DNA of 64,000 nt, taken from contig NZ_JAGSHX010000006.1 in the NCBI RefSeq assembly GCF_018138715.1, positions 620,001 to 684,000 on the forward strand. The letters run 5' to 3'. The notes below the pieces were generated by a model that saw nothing but the letters and a program-made list of their open reading frames with translations, was not told the DNA's origin and searched no databases. The position numbers were made by a program, and so were the translations under genes. This DNA comes from Streptomyces asiaticus. GTDB lineage: Bacteria > Actinomycetota > Actinomycetes > Streptomycetales > Streptomycetaceae. Below are positions 41,057-49,707 of this stretch, one piece after another. How positions within the stretch are numbered: position 1 is the first letter of the stretch; each line of letters starts with the position of its first letter.

Positions 41057-42631
41057 TCAGCCCTCCAGACGCACGGCGGCGAGGTCGTAGGAGTTGAGCT
41101 GGAGCAGGCCCACATCGCGCACCCGGGTGCGGCGGGCCAGCACCACATCGGGGACGAAGGCCCACAGGCAGGGGCGGGTGTCCCAGATCTGCCTCTGGAC
41201 GGCGGCGAGTCGCTCGTTCCGCGTCTTCTCGTCGGTTTCGGCGGAGGCGTCGGCCAGCCGGGTGGCGATCCGGGGGAAGACATAGCCCTGGTAGGTGTCC
41301 CGGCTCCGCTCCTTCTCCGGAGTGCCGCCGTACATGCCCTGGAGGCTGGTGGAGGCGTGGCCGGTGGGGACGGAGAAGCCGTTGCCGAGGACGTCCCAGT
41401 CGCCGCGGCGGCCCTGCCGCCACTGCTGGATGTCGCCGCCCGGTTCGAACTGCTGGAGGCCGGCGCGGACGCCGACCCCGCGCAACATCTCCAGCACGGC
41501 CTCCATCACCGAGGTGTCCGCGGGGAACTCGCCCGACTCCCAGATGATCTTCACCTTGAGATCGCTCGCGCCCAGCGCGGCGAGGCGCTTGCGGGCCTCG
41601 CCGGGGTCGTGGACGTAACGCCCGGTGCGTACGGCCCCCTTGAGGGCGAGCGGGACGACGCCCTCGGCCTGCTGGGCCGAGTCGGTGAGCACATCGCGCA
41701 CCAGGGCCTCGCCGTCGATGGCGTAGCTGAGCGCCTCGCGCACCCGGGCGTCGGCCAGCGGATGTCCGCGTGGCTTGCGGAAGTTGAAGAACAGCTGGTT
41801 GACGCGGGTGCCCGAGGTGCGGTCCAGGCGCACCCCCGGCAGGCCCTTGAGCTGCTCGGCGGAGTCGGGGGTGATGGTGTCGATGACGTCCAGCTCACCG
41901 CTGCGCACGGCGACGACACGGCTGGACTCCTCGGGCACGAAGCGCACCCGGACCCGGTCCACGGTGGGGCGGCGGCCCCAGTACCGGTGGTTGACGGCGA
42001 GGGTGTACTCGCCGGTCCCGGAGTTGGCCGAGGTGACCACGTACGGGCCGGAGCCCGCCCCGCCGGACAGCTCCTCGGGCCGGTTCCCGGCGGCCGGGCT
42101 GATCAGGATGTTGGCCATCAGCTGGTCGAGGATGGGGACCGGGCGCTTGGTGTGCAGCCGGAAGGTGCGCCCGTCGACCGGCTCGACGGTGGGCAGCTCG
42201 GGGAAGAGGCCGACGATGAACGAGCCGTTGACGCCCGCGTACATCTTCAGCGCGGTCGAGACGTCCTTGACGGTGACCGGAGTTCCGTCGGAGTAGCGGA
42301 CCCCCTCGCGCAGCCGCACCGTCCAGGCGGTGGGCTCGGTCATCTCGAAGCGGTCGGCGAGCACGAGTTCGGGGCGGAGCCCCTTGCCGATCCGGGTCAG
42401 CGCCTGGCGCACCGCGCGCTGCACGGTGACCGCCGCGTCGAACTGGTTGAGCTTGTTGTCCAGGCTGACCAGCGAGCGGTTCAGCCCGAGACTGATGGCG
42501 CCGGGCCCGGGGGCGCCGGTGGGGCCCGCGCATCCGGTGAGCGGGGCGAGGGCGATACCTGCTGAGGCGCCTGCTCCGAGGCGCAGCACGGACCGGCGGC
42601 TGAGGGCCGGAGCGTAGGGGATACGGGTCAT
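41057..42631 (-). CDS. ABC transporter substrate-binding lipoprotein (SBP family 5)
   Basis: A 524-residue protein with a twin-arginine signal (SRRSVLRLGAG) merging into lipobox PLTGC (Cys ~34), so a Tat-exported lipoprotein. The family-5 core shows WTVRLREGVRYSDGTPVTVK, LPGVRLDRTSGTRVNQLFFN and VREALSYAIDGEALVRDVL. Family 5 proteins bind peptides, but many actinobacterial ones carry sugars or other solutes. With a sialidase-like gene in the same operon, an oligosaccharide or glycoconjugate is a fair guess. It is the first gene, divergent from the acid-sugar operon. Confidence 0.92.
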   Translation of the reverse strand: MTRIPYAPALSRRSVLRLGAGASAGIALAPLTGCAGPTGAPGPGAISLGLNRSLVSLDNKLNQFDAAVTVQRAVRQALTRIGKGLRPELVLADRFEMTEPTAWTVRLREGVRYSDGTPVTVKDVSTALKMYAGVNGSFIVGLFPELPTVEPVDGRTFRLHTKRPVPILDQLMANILISPAAGNRPEELSGGAGSGPYVVTSANSGTGEYTLAVNHRYWGRRPTVDRVRVRFVPEESSRVVAVRSGELDVIDTITPDSAEQLKGLPGVRLDRTSGTRVNQLFFNFRKPRGHPLADARVREALSYAIDGEALVRDVLTDSAQQAEGVVPLALKGAVRTGRYVHDPGEARKRLAALGASDLKVKIIWESGEFPADTSVMEAVLEMLRGVGVRAGLQQFEPGGDIQQWRQGRRGDWDVLGNGFSVPTGHASTSLQGMYGGTPEKERSRDTYQGYVFPRIATRLADASAETDEKTRNERLAAVQRQIWDTRPCLWAFVPDVVLARRTRVRDVGLLQLNSYDLAAVRLEG

Positions 42632-42762
42632 CGTTGACCTCTCGGCGTTCCTGAGGCGAGCGACGTGTCGGGCGAGCTACCGGCTCGCTCGACCCGTGCG
42701 GCGCCCGGATGAGGGCCGTACGGGTCGAAGTGTCGCGGCGGTCACCGTGACATGGCTGCGCG

Positions 42763-42800
42763 CTTTACGCAATACTTCTCGCGCACTTCGCGCAACGTAT
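42763..42800. promoter_or_regulatory. Direct-repeat operator candidate between two catabolic operons
   Basis: CTTTACGCAATACTT (42763-42777) and CTTCGCGCAACGTAT (42786-42800) are related 15-mers 23 bp apart, close to two helical turns. They lie in the 246 bp region shared by the importer operon (minus) and the acid-sugar operon (plus). The DeoR regulator encoded at 45596 is the obvious candidate to bind here. Confidence 0.4.
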
Positions 42801-42877
42801 GTCATCATCGGGGCCACGGAGACGATGCCCACGGTGGTGGGCCGCTCCGCCTGTCATGGTCGCTCGAGGAGGTACCG

Positions 42878-44503
42878 GTGGACATGACACCCAGCCGGAG
42901 ACTGCTGGCCATCGCGGATGACCTGTCGGGCGCCGCGGAGGTGGCGGCCGCGGTGCGCTCGCGCACAACACGCAGCCGGGTGCTGCTCCTCGGGGCGCCG
43001 GGCGCCGCCGGTACGGCAGCGGCCCTTCGCCCCCGCCATACCGGCGAGGCGACCGTCCTGGACCTGGACTCCCGGTACCGCCCGGCGGCGGAGGCGGCGG
43101 AGGCGGTCCGCGAGGCGCTGCGGATGTCCTGGCCGGACGGGGACGGCCGGGGCGGCTCGGGTGCGCTGGACGCCTTGGACACCTTGGACACCTTCGTCCT
43201 GAAGAAGATCGACTCGCAGCTGCGGGGCAATGTCGCCGCCGAGATCGCCGCCCTGGCGGAGGGCGGTGCGGGGGTGGTGCTCGCCCCCGCGCTGCCGATC
43301 GCCGGGCGCGTGGTGCGCTCGGGGGTGGTCCACATCGGCGGAGTGCCGCTCCACGAGGGCGACGCATGGCGCGCCGAGGCCGTCCCGCCGCCCGCCTCGG
43401 TGGCCCAGGCGCTGGGCGGCCTGCCCAGCGCCCTGATCCCGCTCACGACCGTACGGTCCTCCCGCCCCACCCTGCTCACCGCCCTGCGCGCGGCCGCGAC
43501 GGCGGGACGGGTGGCCATCTGCGACGCGGAGACGGACGCGGATCTCGACGCGATCGTCGGGGCATCGCTCGCGGACGGCCCCGGGATGCGACTGGTCGGC
43601 TCGGGCGGCCTGGCCCTGGCCGTGGGCCGCCACCTGGCGACGGCCTTTTCGGTCACGGGGGTCCCGGCCGCTCCGGGCGCCACGGGCCCGGTCGCGAAGG
43701 ACACTGGGAGCCCGGCCGCCACGGGCCCGGCCGCCCCTGGCGCCACGGGCTCGCTTGCCACCGCCGTCGGGGGCCCGGCCGTCTCGGACACCTTGGGCCG
43801 GGGCGCCCCCGACGCCACCGGGGCTTCGGCTCTCGCCACACCGGCGGCAGCCGCGTCGACGGACGGACCAGCCGCGCCCTCGGCGCACGCTGCGGGCGAC
43901 CCCGACGCGGCCACGCCCTCGACGAACACCGGGCGGCCCGTGCTGGTCGTCGTGGGTACGGCCGAGCCGGCCGCCGTTGAACAGGTCCGGCGGCTGATCG
44001 AGGACGGGGCAAGCCATCAACGGCTTCCGCTTGCGGGGCTGTTGGCCGACGGGCCCCCGGTGCGGCTGCCCGCGCTGACCGCCGCCGTCACCGTCGTCTC
44101 CCTCGGCGCCTCGCCCGGGTCCCCGGGCCGGACACCTCCGTACGAGGCGGTGCCACTCCCCTCCCCCCGACCGGCGCCACCCTCCGTCGGCGAAGCCGAG
44201 CCCGGGTCCGGGCGGCGGCTGGTGCACGGGCTCGCCCGCGCCGTCCGTGCGGCCGTCGCCGCGCACCACGGGGCCGTCGACCTCGTCCTGACCGGTGGCG
44301 AGACGGCGCGCCGGGTGCTGGACGCCCTGGCGGTGACCGAGCTCGACCCGGTCGGCCAGGTGCACCACGGCGCCGTCCATCTCCGCACCCCCGACGGGCG
44401 GTCCGTCGTGACCCGACCGGGCAGCTTCGGCGATCCCGACTCCCTGCGCCACATCGTCCAGGCGCTGCGCCCCCACTCGACCGAACGGAAGGTCACCTCA
44501 TGA
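42878..44503 (+). CDS. Four-carbon acid sugar kinase (DUF1537, OtnK/DtnK-like)
   Basis: A 541-residue kinase. The N-terminal substrate domain has IADDLSGAAEVAAAVRS and KKIDSQLRGN; the C-terminal ATP domain has LTGGETARRVLDAL. The family phosphorylates erythronate, threonate or related acids at O-4. It starts at GTG 42878, five bases after GAGGAGG. Between the two domains (~residues 265-355) is an insert of ~90 residues made almost only of Ala, Gly, Pro, Thr and Ser, which typical members lack; it looks like an expanded flexible linker. The PdxA2-type gene follows with a 4 nt overlap, matching known kinase-dehydrogenase pairs. Confidence 0.88.
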   Translation: MDMTPSRRLLAIADDLSGAAEVAAAVRSRTTRSRVLLLGAPGAAGTAAALRPRHTGEATVLDLDSRYRPAAEAAEAVREALRMSWPDGDGRGGSGALDALDTLDTFVLKKIDSQLRGNVAAEIAALAEGGAGVVLAPALPIAGRVVRSGVVHIGGVPLHEGDAWRAEAVPPPASVAQALGGLPSALIPLTTVRSSRPTLLTALRAAATAGRVAICDAETDADLDAIVGASLADGPGMRLVGSGGLALAVGRHLATAFSVTGVPAAPGATGPVAKDTGSPAATGPAAPGATGSLATAVGGPAVSDTLGRGAPDATGASALATPAAAASTDGPAAPSAHAAGDPDAATPSTNTGRPVLVVVGTAEPAAVEQVRRLIEDGASHQRLPLAGLLADGPPVRLPALTAAVTVVSLGASPGSPGRTPPYEAVPLPSPRPAPPSVGEAEPGSGRRLVHGLARAVRAAVAAHHGAVDLVLTGGETARRVLDALAVTELDPVGQVHHGAVHLRTPDGRSVVTRPGSFGDPDSLRHIVQALRPHSTERKVTS

Positions 44504-45555
44504 ACCCCTCCCCCCACCTCGCCCCCACCGGGGCCGCTGGTGCGGACACCGATCCCGCCCCGCTTCCGCTGATCGCGGTCACCATGGGCGACGGCACCGG
44601 CATCGGACCCGAGGTGGTCGTCCCCGCGCTGCTCGACCCGGACACCCTGCGGCGCTGCCGGCCGGTGGTCATCGGGGACGCGGAGCGGCTGCGGCAGGCC
44701 GCCCGGCTGCGCGACATCGCGTGCGAGGTCGTCACCGTGGCCGCGCCCGGCGAGGCGGCGTTCACCCCGGGCCGGATCAACGTCATCGACCTCGGGCTGC
44801 TCCCCGCCGATCTGCCCTGGGGCGAGCTCTCGCCGGTGGCCGGGGACGCGGCGTACCAGTACATACGGACCGCCGCCGAACTCGCCATGAACGGTGAGGC
44901 GCAGGGCATCTGCACCGCCCCGCTCAACAAGAAGGCGCTGCACGCGGGCGGCCATGTCTTCCCCGGCCACACCGAGCTGCTGGCCCATCTCACCGGGGTC
45001 GAGGAGGTGTCGATGATGCTGGCCACCCCCACGGTGAAGGTCATCCACGTCACCACCCACATCGGGCTCATCGACGCGGTCAAGAAGATCGAGCCCGGTC
45101 TGGTCGAGCGCACCGTGCGCCGCGGCCATGAGGCGATGGTCCGCGCCGGCACCCCCGAACCGGTCATCGGGGTGTGCGGGATCAATCCGCACGCCGGTGA
45201 GAACGGCCTGTTCGGCTACGGCGAGGAGGAGGAGAAGATCGTGCCCGCGCTGGAGGTACTGCGCGCGGACGGCATCGACGCCCGCGGCCCGCTCCCCGCC
45301 GACACCGCCTTCTTCCTGGCCGGGCGCGGGGACTACGACCTGATCGTGGCGATGTACCACGACCAGGGGCACGGCCCGGTCAAGGTGCTGGGCCTGGAGG
45401 CCGGGGTCAATCTGACCGTCGGACTGCCGGTCATCCGCACCTCCGTCGACCACGGCACCGCCTTCGACATCGCGGGTACCGGTGTGGCCGACGCCGGTAG
45501 CATGATCGAGGCGCTGCGGCAGGCCGCCGAGATGTCGCCGTCCCCCGCCCGCTGA
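44500..45555 (+). CDS. pdxA2: 4-hydroxythreonine-4-phosphate dehydrogenase family (PdxA2-like)
   Basis: A 351-residue enzyme of the PdxA family: IAVTMGDGTGIGPEVV, TAPLNKKALHAGG, FPGHTELLAHLTG (metal His), VTTHIGLID, GINPHAGENGLFG and MYHDQGHGPVK (metal His). In the DtnK/OtnK pathways PdxA2 oxidises the 4-phospho-acid made by the kinase, with decarboxylation to dihydroxyacetone phosphate. The overlap with the kinase and the DeoR gene downstream support that role over pyridoxal synthesis. The N terminus carries ~25 extra low-complexity residues. Confidence 0.9.
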   Translation: MNPSPHLAPTGAAGADTDPAPLPLIAVTMGDGTGIGPEVVVPALLDPDTLRRCRPVVIGDAERLRQAARLRDIACEVVTVAAPGEAAFTPGRINVIDLGLLPADLPWGELSPVAGDAAYQYIRTAAELAMNGEAQGICTAPLNKKALHAGGHVFPGHTELLAHLTGVEEVSMMLATPTVKVIHVTTHIGLIDAVKKIEPGLVERTVRRGHEAMVRAGTPEPVIGVCGINPHAGENGLFGYGEEEEKIVPALEVLRADGIDARGPLPADTAFFLAGRGDYDLIVAMYHDQGHGPVKVLGLEAGVNLTVGLPVIRTSVDHGTAFDIAGTGVADAGSMIEALRQAAEMSPSPAR

Positions 45556-45595
45556 CGCGGGGAGCCACATTGAGGAACGCGAGGCCGAGTCCACG

Positions 45596-46390
45596 GTGAA
45601 GAACGCGAAAGACATGCCGGTGAACGGAGCGCGAGCCCGGCGCGACCAGATCGTCCACCTGGCCACGACCACGGGTCTGACCAGTGTGGAGGAGCTGTCC
45701 CGCGCCTTCGGGGTCACCGCCTCCACCATCCGCCGCGACCTCGCCCAGCTCACCGCGGACGGCCGGCTGGCGCGGACGTACGGCGGGGCGATGGCCCTGG
45801 TGGCCCACCCGGAGGCGTCGCTGCGCCAGCGCACGGGCGAGGCGTTCGAGGCCAAGCGGGCCATCGCGCACTGGGCGGCGTCGACGGTGCGCGCCGGGGA
45901 GACGGTGCTGCTCGACGCCGGTTCGACCGTCGGCGCCCTCGCGCATGAACTGCGCACCGCCGAGGGGCTCACGGTGGCCACGACCGGGCTCACCGCACTA
46001 CAGGAGCTCGCCGATGTGGAGACCGTGCAGGTGGAATGCCTCGGCGGTACGCTCCGCCCGCTGAGCCAGAGCTTCCTCGGCCCGCTCGCCGAGGCCGCCC
46101 TGGAGCGCATGACCTTCGACCGGGTCTTCCTGGGCGCCGACGGGGTGACGGCCGAACACGGCATCTGCGAGGCGGATCTGCGCCAGACCCGGCTGAAGGA
46201 GCTGATGGCCCGCCGGGCGGAGGCGGTGTACGTCCTGGCCCACTCGGCGAAGATCGGCCGCCGCCCCTTCCACACCTGGGTACGGCTGCCGCCCGGCTGG
46301 ACACTGGTGACCGACGGCGACGCGGACCCGGCAGAGATCCGCGCACTACGCGCCCAGGGGGTCGAGGTCACGGTCGTCGAAGGCGAGTGA
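45596..46390 (+). CDS. DeoR-family transcriptional regulator of the acid-sugar operon
   Basis: A 264-residue DeoR protein: N-terminal HTH (RRDQIVHLATTTGLTSVEEL, SRAFGVTASTIRRDLAQLTA, GRLARTYGGAMAL) and a C-terminal sugar-phosphate sensor domain (VLLDAGSTVGALAHEL, TTGLTALQELADV, LGADGVTAEHGICEADLRQT, VLAHSAKIGRRPFHTW). DeoR proteins usually respond to a phosphorylated sugar from their own pathway. GTG 45596 is used here; ATG 45614 is an alternative. It is 40 nt downstream of the PdxA2 gene, so co-transcribed. Confidence 0.92.
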   Translation: MKNAKDMPVNGARARRDQIVHLATTTGLTSVEELSRAFGVTASTIRRDLAQLTADGRLARTYGGAMALVAHPEASLRQRTGEAFEAKRAIAHWAASTVRAGETVLLDAGSTVGALAHELRTAEGLTVATTGLTALQELADVETVQVECLGGTLRPLSQSFLGPLAEAALERMTFDRVFLGADGVTAEHGICEADLRQTRLKELMARRAEAVYVLAHSAKIGRRPFHTWVRLPPGWTLVTDGDADPAEIRALRAQGVEVTVVEGE

Positions 46391-46599
46391 GCCGCGCACA
46401 TCATGCGCGGTCCGCGCACCCGTCGTACGTACGATGTGGGTGAACGAGGGATGGTCCGGATTTCGCATTCCGGGATCCGGATCAGGAAAACGTCGCCTGG
46501 CGACAGCGCGACCGCCGAGACCATGCGTACACCCCAGGGGACCGGGGCACCCGCCCCGGAAGTGACGTGGCCACCAGCCCAAGAGCTTTGGAGGACACC

Positions 46600-46893
46600 G
46601 TGGCACGGCAGACCGACCCGACCCCCATCCACCCGACGCTGCGAGACCCCGGGCCGCCGTCTCCGACCCCGTCGCCCGGTCCGGGCGGTCCCGAACCGGG
46701 TCCCGCACCGGGCCCCGTGCCCGGACCGCCCCCGGGCCCGCCGCCCGACCCGATTCCCTCTCCCCCGCCCGAGCCGCCGCCGAACCCCACGCCCGGCCCG
46801 CCACCGGACCCGTCCCCCGATCCGGTGCCGAAGCCGCCGGGCCCGGATCCGGTCCCGGACCCCTCACCGGCGCCCGGCCCCGTGACCCCGTGA
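46600..46893 (+). CDS. Small proline-rich protein
   Basis: A 97-residue protein starting at GTG 46600, five bases after GGAGG. After ~15 residues (RQTDPTPIHPTLRD) it is almost wholly Pro with Gly, Ser, Asp and Glu. The good ribosome site and codon bias favour a real gene. No domain, signal peptide or function is recognised; the product is probably extended and unstructured. In the 209 bp upstream is a perfect TCGTACGTACGA palindrome (46423-46434). Confidence 0.55.
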   Translation: MARQTDPTPIHPTLRDPGPPSPTPSPGPGGPEPGPAPGPVPGPPPGPPPDPIPSPPPEPPPNPTPGPPPDPSPDPVPKPPGPDPVPDPSPAPGPVTP

Positions 46894-46920
46894 GCTCCTT
46901 GACCCGGTGAGTCCCTTGTC

Positions 46921-46951
46921 CCGGGAGCTCACCGGGCCGGTGGGCTCCCGG
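46921..46951. terminator. Long hairpin after the proline-rich gene
   Basis: A near-perfect 15 bp stem: CCGGGAGC-T-CACCGG pairs with CCGGTG-G-GCTCCCGG (one T:G wobble, 1 nt centre). There is no T-run. It is followed by two copies of CGGGTGGCGTAACAGC separated by 3 nt, ahead of the esterase gene. Confidence 0.6.
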
Positions 46952-47046
46952 GTGGCGTAACAGCCCCGGGTGGCGTAACAGCGGTGGGTGCCGCGGTGGC
47001 CGGGGTGAGATCGTCGGACGGAACCGGACCGGCAAAGGAGAAGCAG

Positions 47047-48015
47047 ATGGCCACCACCGCTCCGGCCCGCCCCGTCCTCGAACCCGCCGCCGCGGCGTTC
47101 GCCGAGGCCACCGCCAAACCGCCGTATCCGTACCAGCTGACGCCCGCCGAGGGGCGTCGCACGCTCGACGAGGTGCAGTCGGGCGAGGTGCCCAAGCCCG
47201 AGGTGGACGAGGAGTGGATCAGCGTCGGGGGCATCCCGGCGGGTGGCGTCAGGGCGCGGATCGTGCGCCCTCCGAAGGCCGTCGGCACCCTTCCGGCGAT
47301 TCTCTACATCCACGGCGCGGGCTGGGTGTTCGGCAACGCCCACACCCATGACCGGCTGGTCCGGGAGCTGGCGGTCCGGGTGGGCGCCGCGGTCGTCTTC
47401 CCCGAGTACGACCTCTCCCCCGAGGCCCACTACCCGGTGGCGCTCGAGCAGAGCTACGCGGTGGGCCAGTGGATCGTGGCGCACGGCGAGGGCGCGGGGC
47501 TCGACGCCTCCCGGATCGCGGTGGCCGGGGACTCGGTGGGCGGCAACATGGCCATCGCCCTCACCCTGCTCGCCAAGGAGCGCGGCGATCTGCCGCTGGT
47601 GCGGCAAGTGCTCTTCTACCCGGTGACCGACGCCGCCTTCGACACCGGCTCCTATGAGCAGTTCGCCGAGGGCTACTTCCTCACCCGTGAGGCGATGAAG
47701 TGGTTCTGGGACCAGTACACCACCGACCCGGCGCAGCGCTCCGAGATCACCGCCTCCCCGTTGCGCGCCACCCCCGAGCAGCTCGCCGGGCTGCCGCCCG
47801 CCCTGGTCATCACCGGCGAGGCGGATGTGCTGCGCGACGAGGGCGAGGCGTACGCGGCCAAGCTGCGGGAGGCCGGGGTGCCGGTCACCGCCCTGCGGAT
47901 GCAGGGGATCATCCATGACTTCCTGATGCTGGACCCGCTGCGCGACACCCGGGCCGCACGGGCGGCGCTCGCCCTGGCCGTGGACACCCTGCGGGACTCA
48001 CTGGACACCGCCTGA
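47047..48015 (+). CDS. Alpha/beta hydrolase of the hormone-sensitive lipase family
   Basis: A 322-residue esterase: oxyanion motif HGAGWVFG (HGGG type, with Ala in the third position), nucleophile elbow GDSVGGNM, acid residue in GEADVLRDEG and His in GIIHDF. HSL-type enzymes hydrolyse short- to medium-chain esters or lactones. AAGGAG lies six bases before ATG 47047. It has no signal peptide and acts in the cytoplasm. Substrate unknown. Confidence 0.9.
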   Translation: MATTAPARPVLEPAAAAFAEATAKPPYPYQLTPAEGRRTLDEVQSGEVPKPEVDEEWISVGGIPAGGVRARIVRPPKAVGTLPAILYIHGAGWVFGNAHTHDRLVRELAVRVGAAVVFPEYDLSPEAHYPVALEQSYAVGQWIVAHGEGAGLDASRIAVAGDSVGGNMAIALTLLAKERGDLPLVRQVLFYPVTDAAFDTGSYEQFAEGYFLTREAMKWFWDQYTTDPAQRSEITASPLRATPEQLAGLPPALVITGEADVLRDEGEAYAAKLREAGVPVTALRMQGIIHDFLMLDPLRDTRAARAALALAVDTLRDSLDTA

Positions 48016-48063
48016 AGGACCTCGCCCCGAATGGTCTGAAGGACCCGCCCCGAACGCCCCGCC

Positions 48064-48654
48064 TCAGGTGCCGCCCTTCGCCTGCTTCGCCTGCCGCTTG
48101 AGCTCCTGCTTGTGGGCGCGGACCTTGTCCAGCGACTCGGGCCCGGTGATGTCGGCCACCGAGCGATACGCGCCCTCCTCGCCGTACGCCCCGGCCGCCT
48201 CGCGCCAGCCCTCCGGCCGCACCCCCATCCGCTTGCCCAGCAGCGCGAGGAAGATCTGCGCCTTCTGCTTGCCGAAACCGGGCAGCTCGTTCAGCCGCCG
48301 GAGCAGCTCCTGGCCGGAGGGGTCATCGCGCCACAGGGCGGTCGGATCGCCCTCGTAGCGCTCGGCCAGATACCGGCACAGCTGCTGGACGCGCCCCGCC
48401 ATCGAGCCCGGGTAGCGATGCACGGCGGGCTTCTCCGACAGCAGCGCGGCGAACGCCTCGGGGTCGTGGGCGGCGATCTCCTGGGCGTCCAGGTCGTCCC
48501 TGCCCAGGCGCCGCGCGATGGTGTACGGACCGGAGAACGCCCATTCCATGGGCACCTGCTGATCGAGCAGCATCCCGATCATCAGGGCCAGGGGGTCGCG
48601 CTCGAGCAGGGCGTCCGCCTCGGGCTGCTGGGCGAGACGAAGGCGTGCGTTCAT
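48064..48654 (-). CDS. HhH-GPD family protein (endonuclease III-like fold)
   Basis: A 196-residue protein with the helix-hairpin-helix LNELPGFGKQKAQIFLALLG and a preceding helical core (LERDPLALMIGMLLDQQVPM). The Gly-rich hairpin is present, but I do not see the Fe-S cysteines of endonuclease III, and the catalytic Asp position after the hairpin is unclear. It belongs to a small actinobacterial subfamily of uncharacterised HhH-GPD proteins, presumably DNA-repair glycosylases. The C terminus is Lys-rich. ATG 48654 is chosen over the longer frame from 48708. Confidence 0.82.
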   Translation of the reverse strand: MNARLRLAQQPEADALLERDPLALMIGMLLDQQVPMEWAFSGPYTIARRLGRDDLDAQEIAAHDPEAFAALLSEKPAVHRYPGSMAGRVQQLCRYLAERYEGDPTALWRDDPSGQELLRRLNELPGFGKQKAQIFLALLGKRMGVRPEGWREAAGAYGEEGAYRSVADITGPESLDKVRAHKQELKRQAKQAKGGT

Positions 48655-48814
48655 CCCGCGTGGATACCCCGCCACGACTGCGACGAAGCACCTGAAACCC
48701 GATACCACCCAAAGGCGCTCATACCATCACCAATTTGGTCGAATTGCGAGGTGTGAGGGCCCATGCGAATCTGGTGGCGACCGCCGTGACATCGGACCAC
48801 GGAGGCGAGTGACC

Positions 48815-49600
48815 ATGTCAGCAACCGCGACTCGCCAACGACGCCATGACGACACTCCCGACACCGGCGGTGCCTTCCTGCGTCTGTCCCGGCTCCCGTC
48901 CGGGCCCGAACGCGACGCGCTGCGCGAGGCGATCATCTGCGCCTGGCTGCCCGTCGCCAAACGCCTGGCGCTGCGCTTCCGCAACAAGGGCGAGAACATG
49001 GAGGACCTCACCCAGGTCGCCTCGCTGGCCCTGGTGAAGGCCGTCGACCGCTACAACCCCGACCTCGGCCATGCCTTCCCCTCCTATGCGATCCCCGTCA
49101 TCACGGGTGAGCTCAAGCGCCACTTCCGCGACTATCTGTGGACGCTGCACATCCCCCGCAACATCCAGGAGGTCCGCTCCCGCACCCGCTCCGCGCGCGA
49201 CACGCTGGAGCAGGAGCTCGGCGGGCGCACCCCCACCATCCACGAGATCTGTCTGCGCACCGGTATGCCCCAGGAGGATGTGAAGGCCGGCCTGGAGGCC
49301 AGCGCCTCCTGCACCCCGCTCTCCCTCAACGCCACCGTACAGGGCGCCGAGGAGCGGCTGCTCGCCGAGACGGTGGGCGCGGACGACGCCGCCATCGAAC
49401 GCGTCGTCAACCGCGAGGCGCTGCGGGTGCTGATCGCCGAGCTGTCGGAGCAGGACCGTTACGTCCTCTATCTGAGGTTCTTCGCGGGGCTTTCGCAGAG
49501 CCAGATCGGTGAGATCCTGGGCTTCTCCCAAATGCACATATCCCGCCGGCTCTCCCGGCTCTACAGCGAGCTGCGGCAAGGGCTCATGGCCTACGCCTAG
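48815..49600 (+). CDS. SigB/SigF-type (group 3) RNA polymerase sigma factor
   Basis: A 261-residue sigma factor with region 2 (NMEDLTQVASLALVKAVDRY, FPSYAIPVITGELKRHFRDY), region 3 (LEQELGGRTPTIHEICLRTG) and region 4 (LSEQDRYVLYLRFFAGLSQS, QIGEILGFSQMHISRRLSRL). This is the SigB/SigF class used for general stress and sporulation in actinobacteria, normally held by an RsbW-type anti-sigma. None is adjacent here. GGAGG is nine bases before ATG 48815. Confidence 0.93.
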   Translation: MSATATRQRRHDDTPDTGGAFLRLSRLPSGPERDALREAIICAWLPVAKRLALRFRNKGENMEDLTQVASLALVKAVDRYNPDLGHAFPSYAIPVITGELKRHFRDYLWTLHIPRNIQEVRSRTRSARDTLEQELGGRTPTIHEICLRTGMPQEDVKAGLEASASCTPLSLNATVQGAEERLLAETVGADDAAIERVVNREALRVLIAELSEQDRYVLYLRFFAGLSQSQIGEILGFSQMHISRRLSRLYSELRQGLMAYA

Positions 49601-49707
49601 CGACGCTCATGGCCCACGCCTGGCGACCGCACCAGCCCGTCGCCCGGCGGCGGCCCGTCCGCCCAGCGGCGGCACCCGCCCGCGCAACCCCCGGCAGGAG
49701 GTGGCCG

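Noticed and set aside
39755..42565. 936-codon plus-strand ORF across the ABC permease and binding-protein genes
   Set aside because: The opposite strand encodes an intact Opp/Dpp importer with all motifs; this frame has none.
44500..45555. Biosynthetic pdxA for pyridoxal phosphate
   Set aside because: Overlap with a DUF1537 kinase and a DeoR regulator points to the catabolic PdxA2 type.
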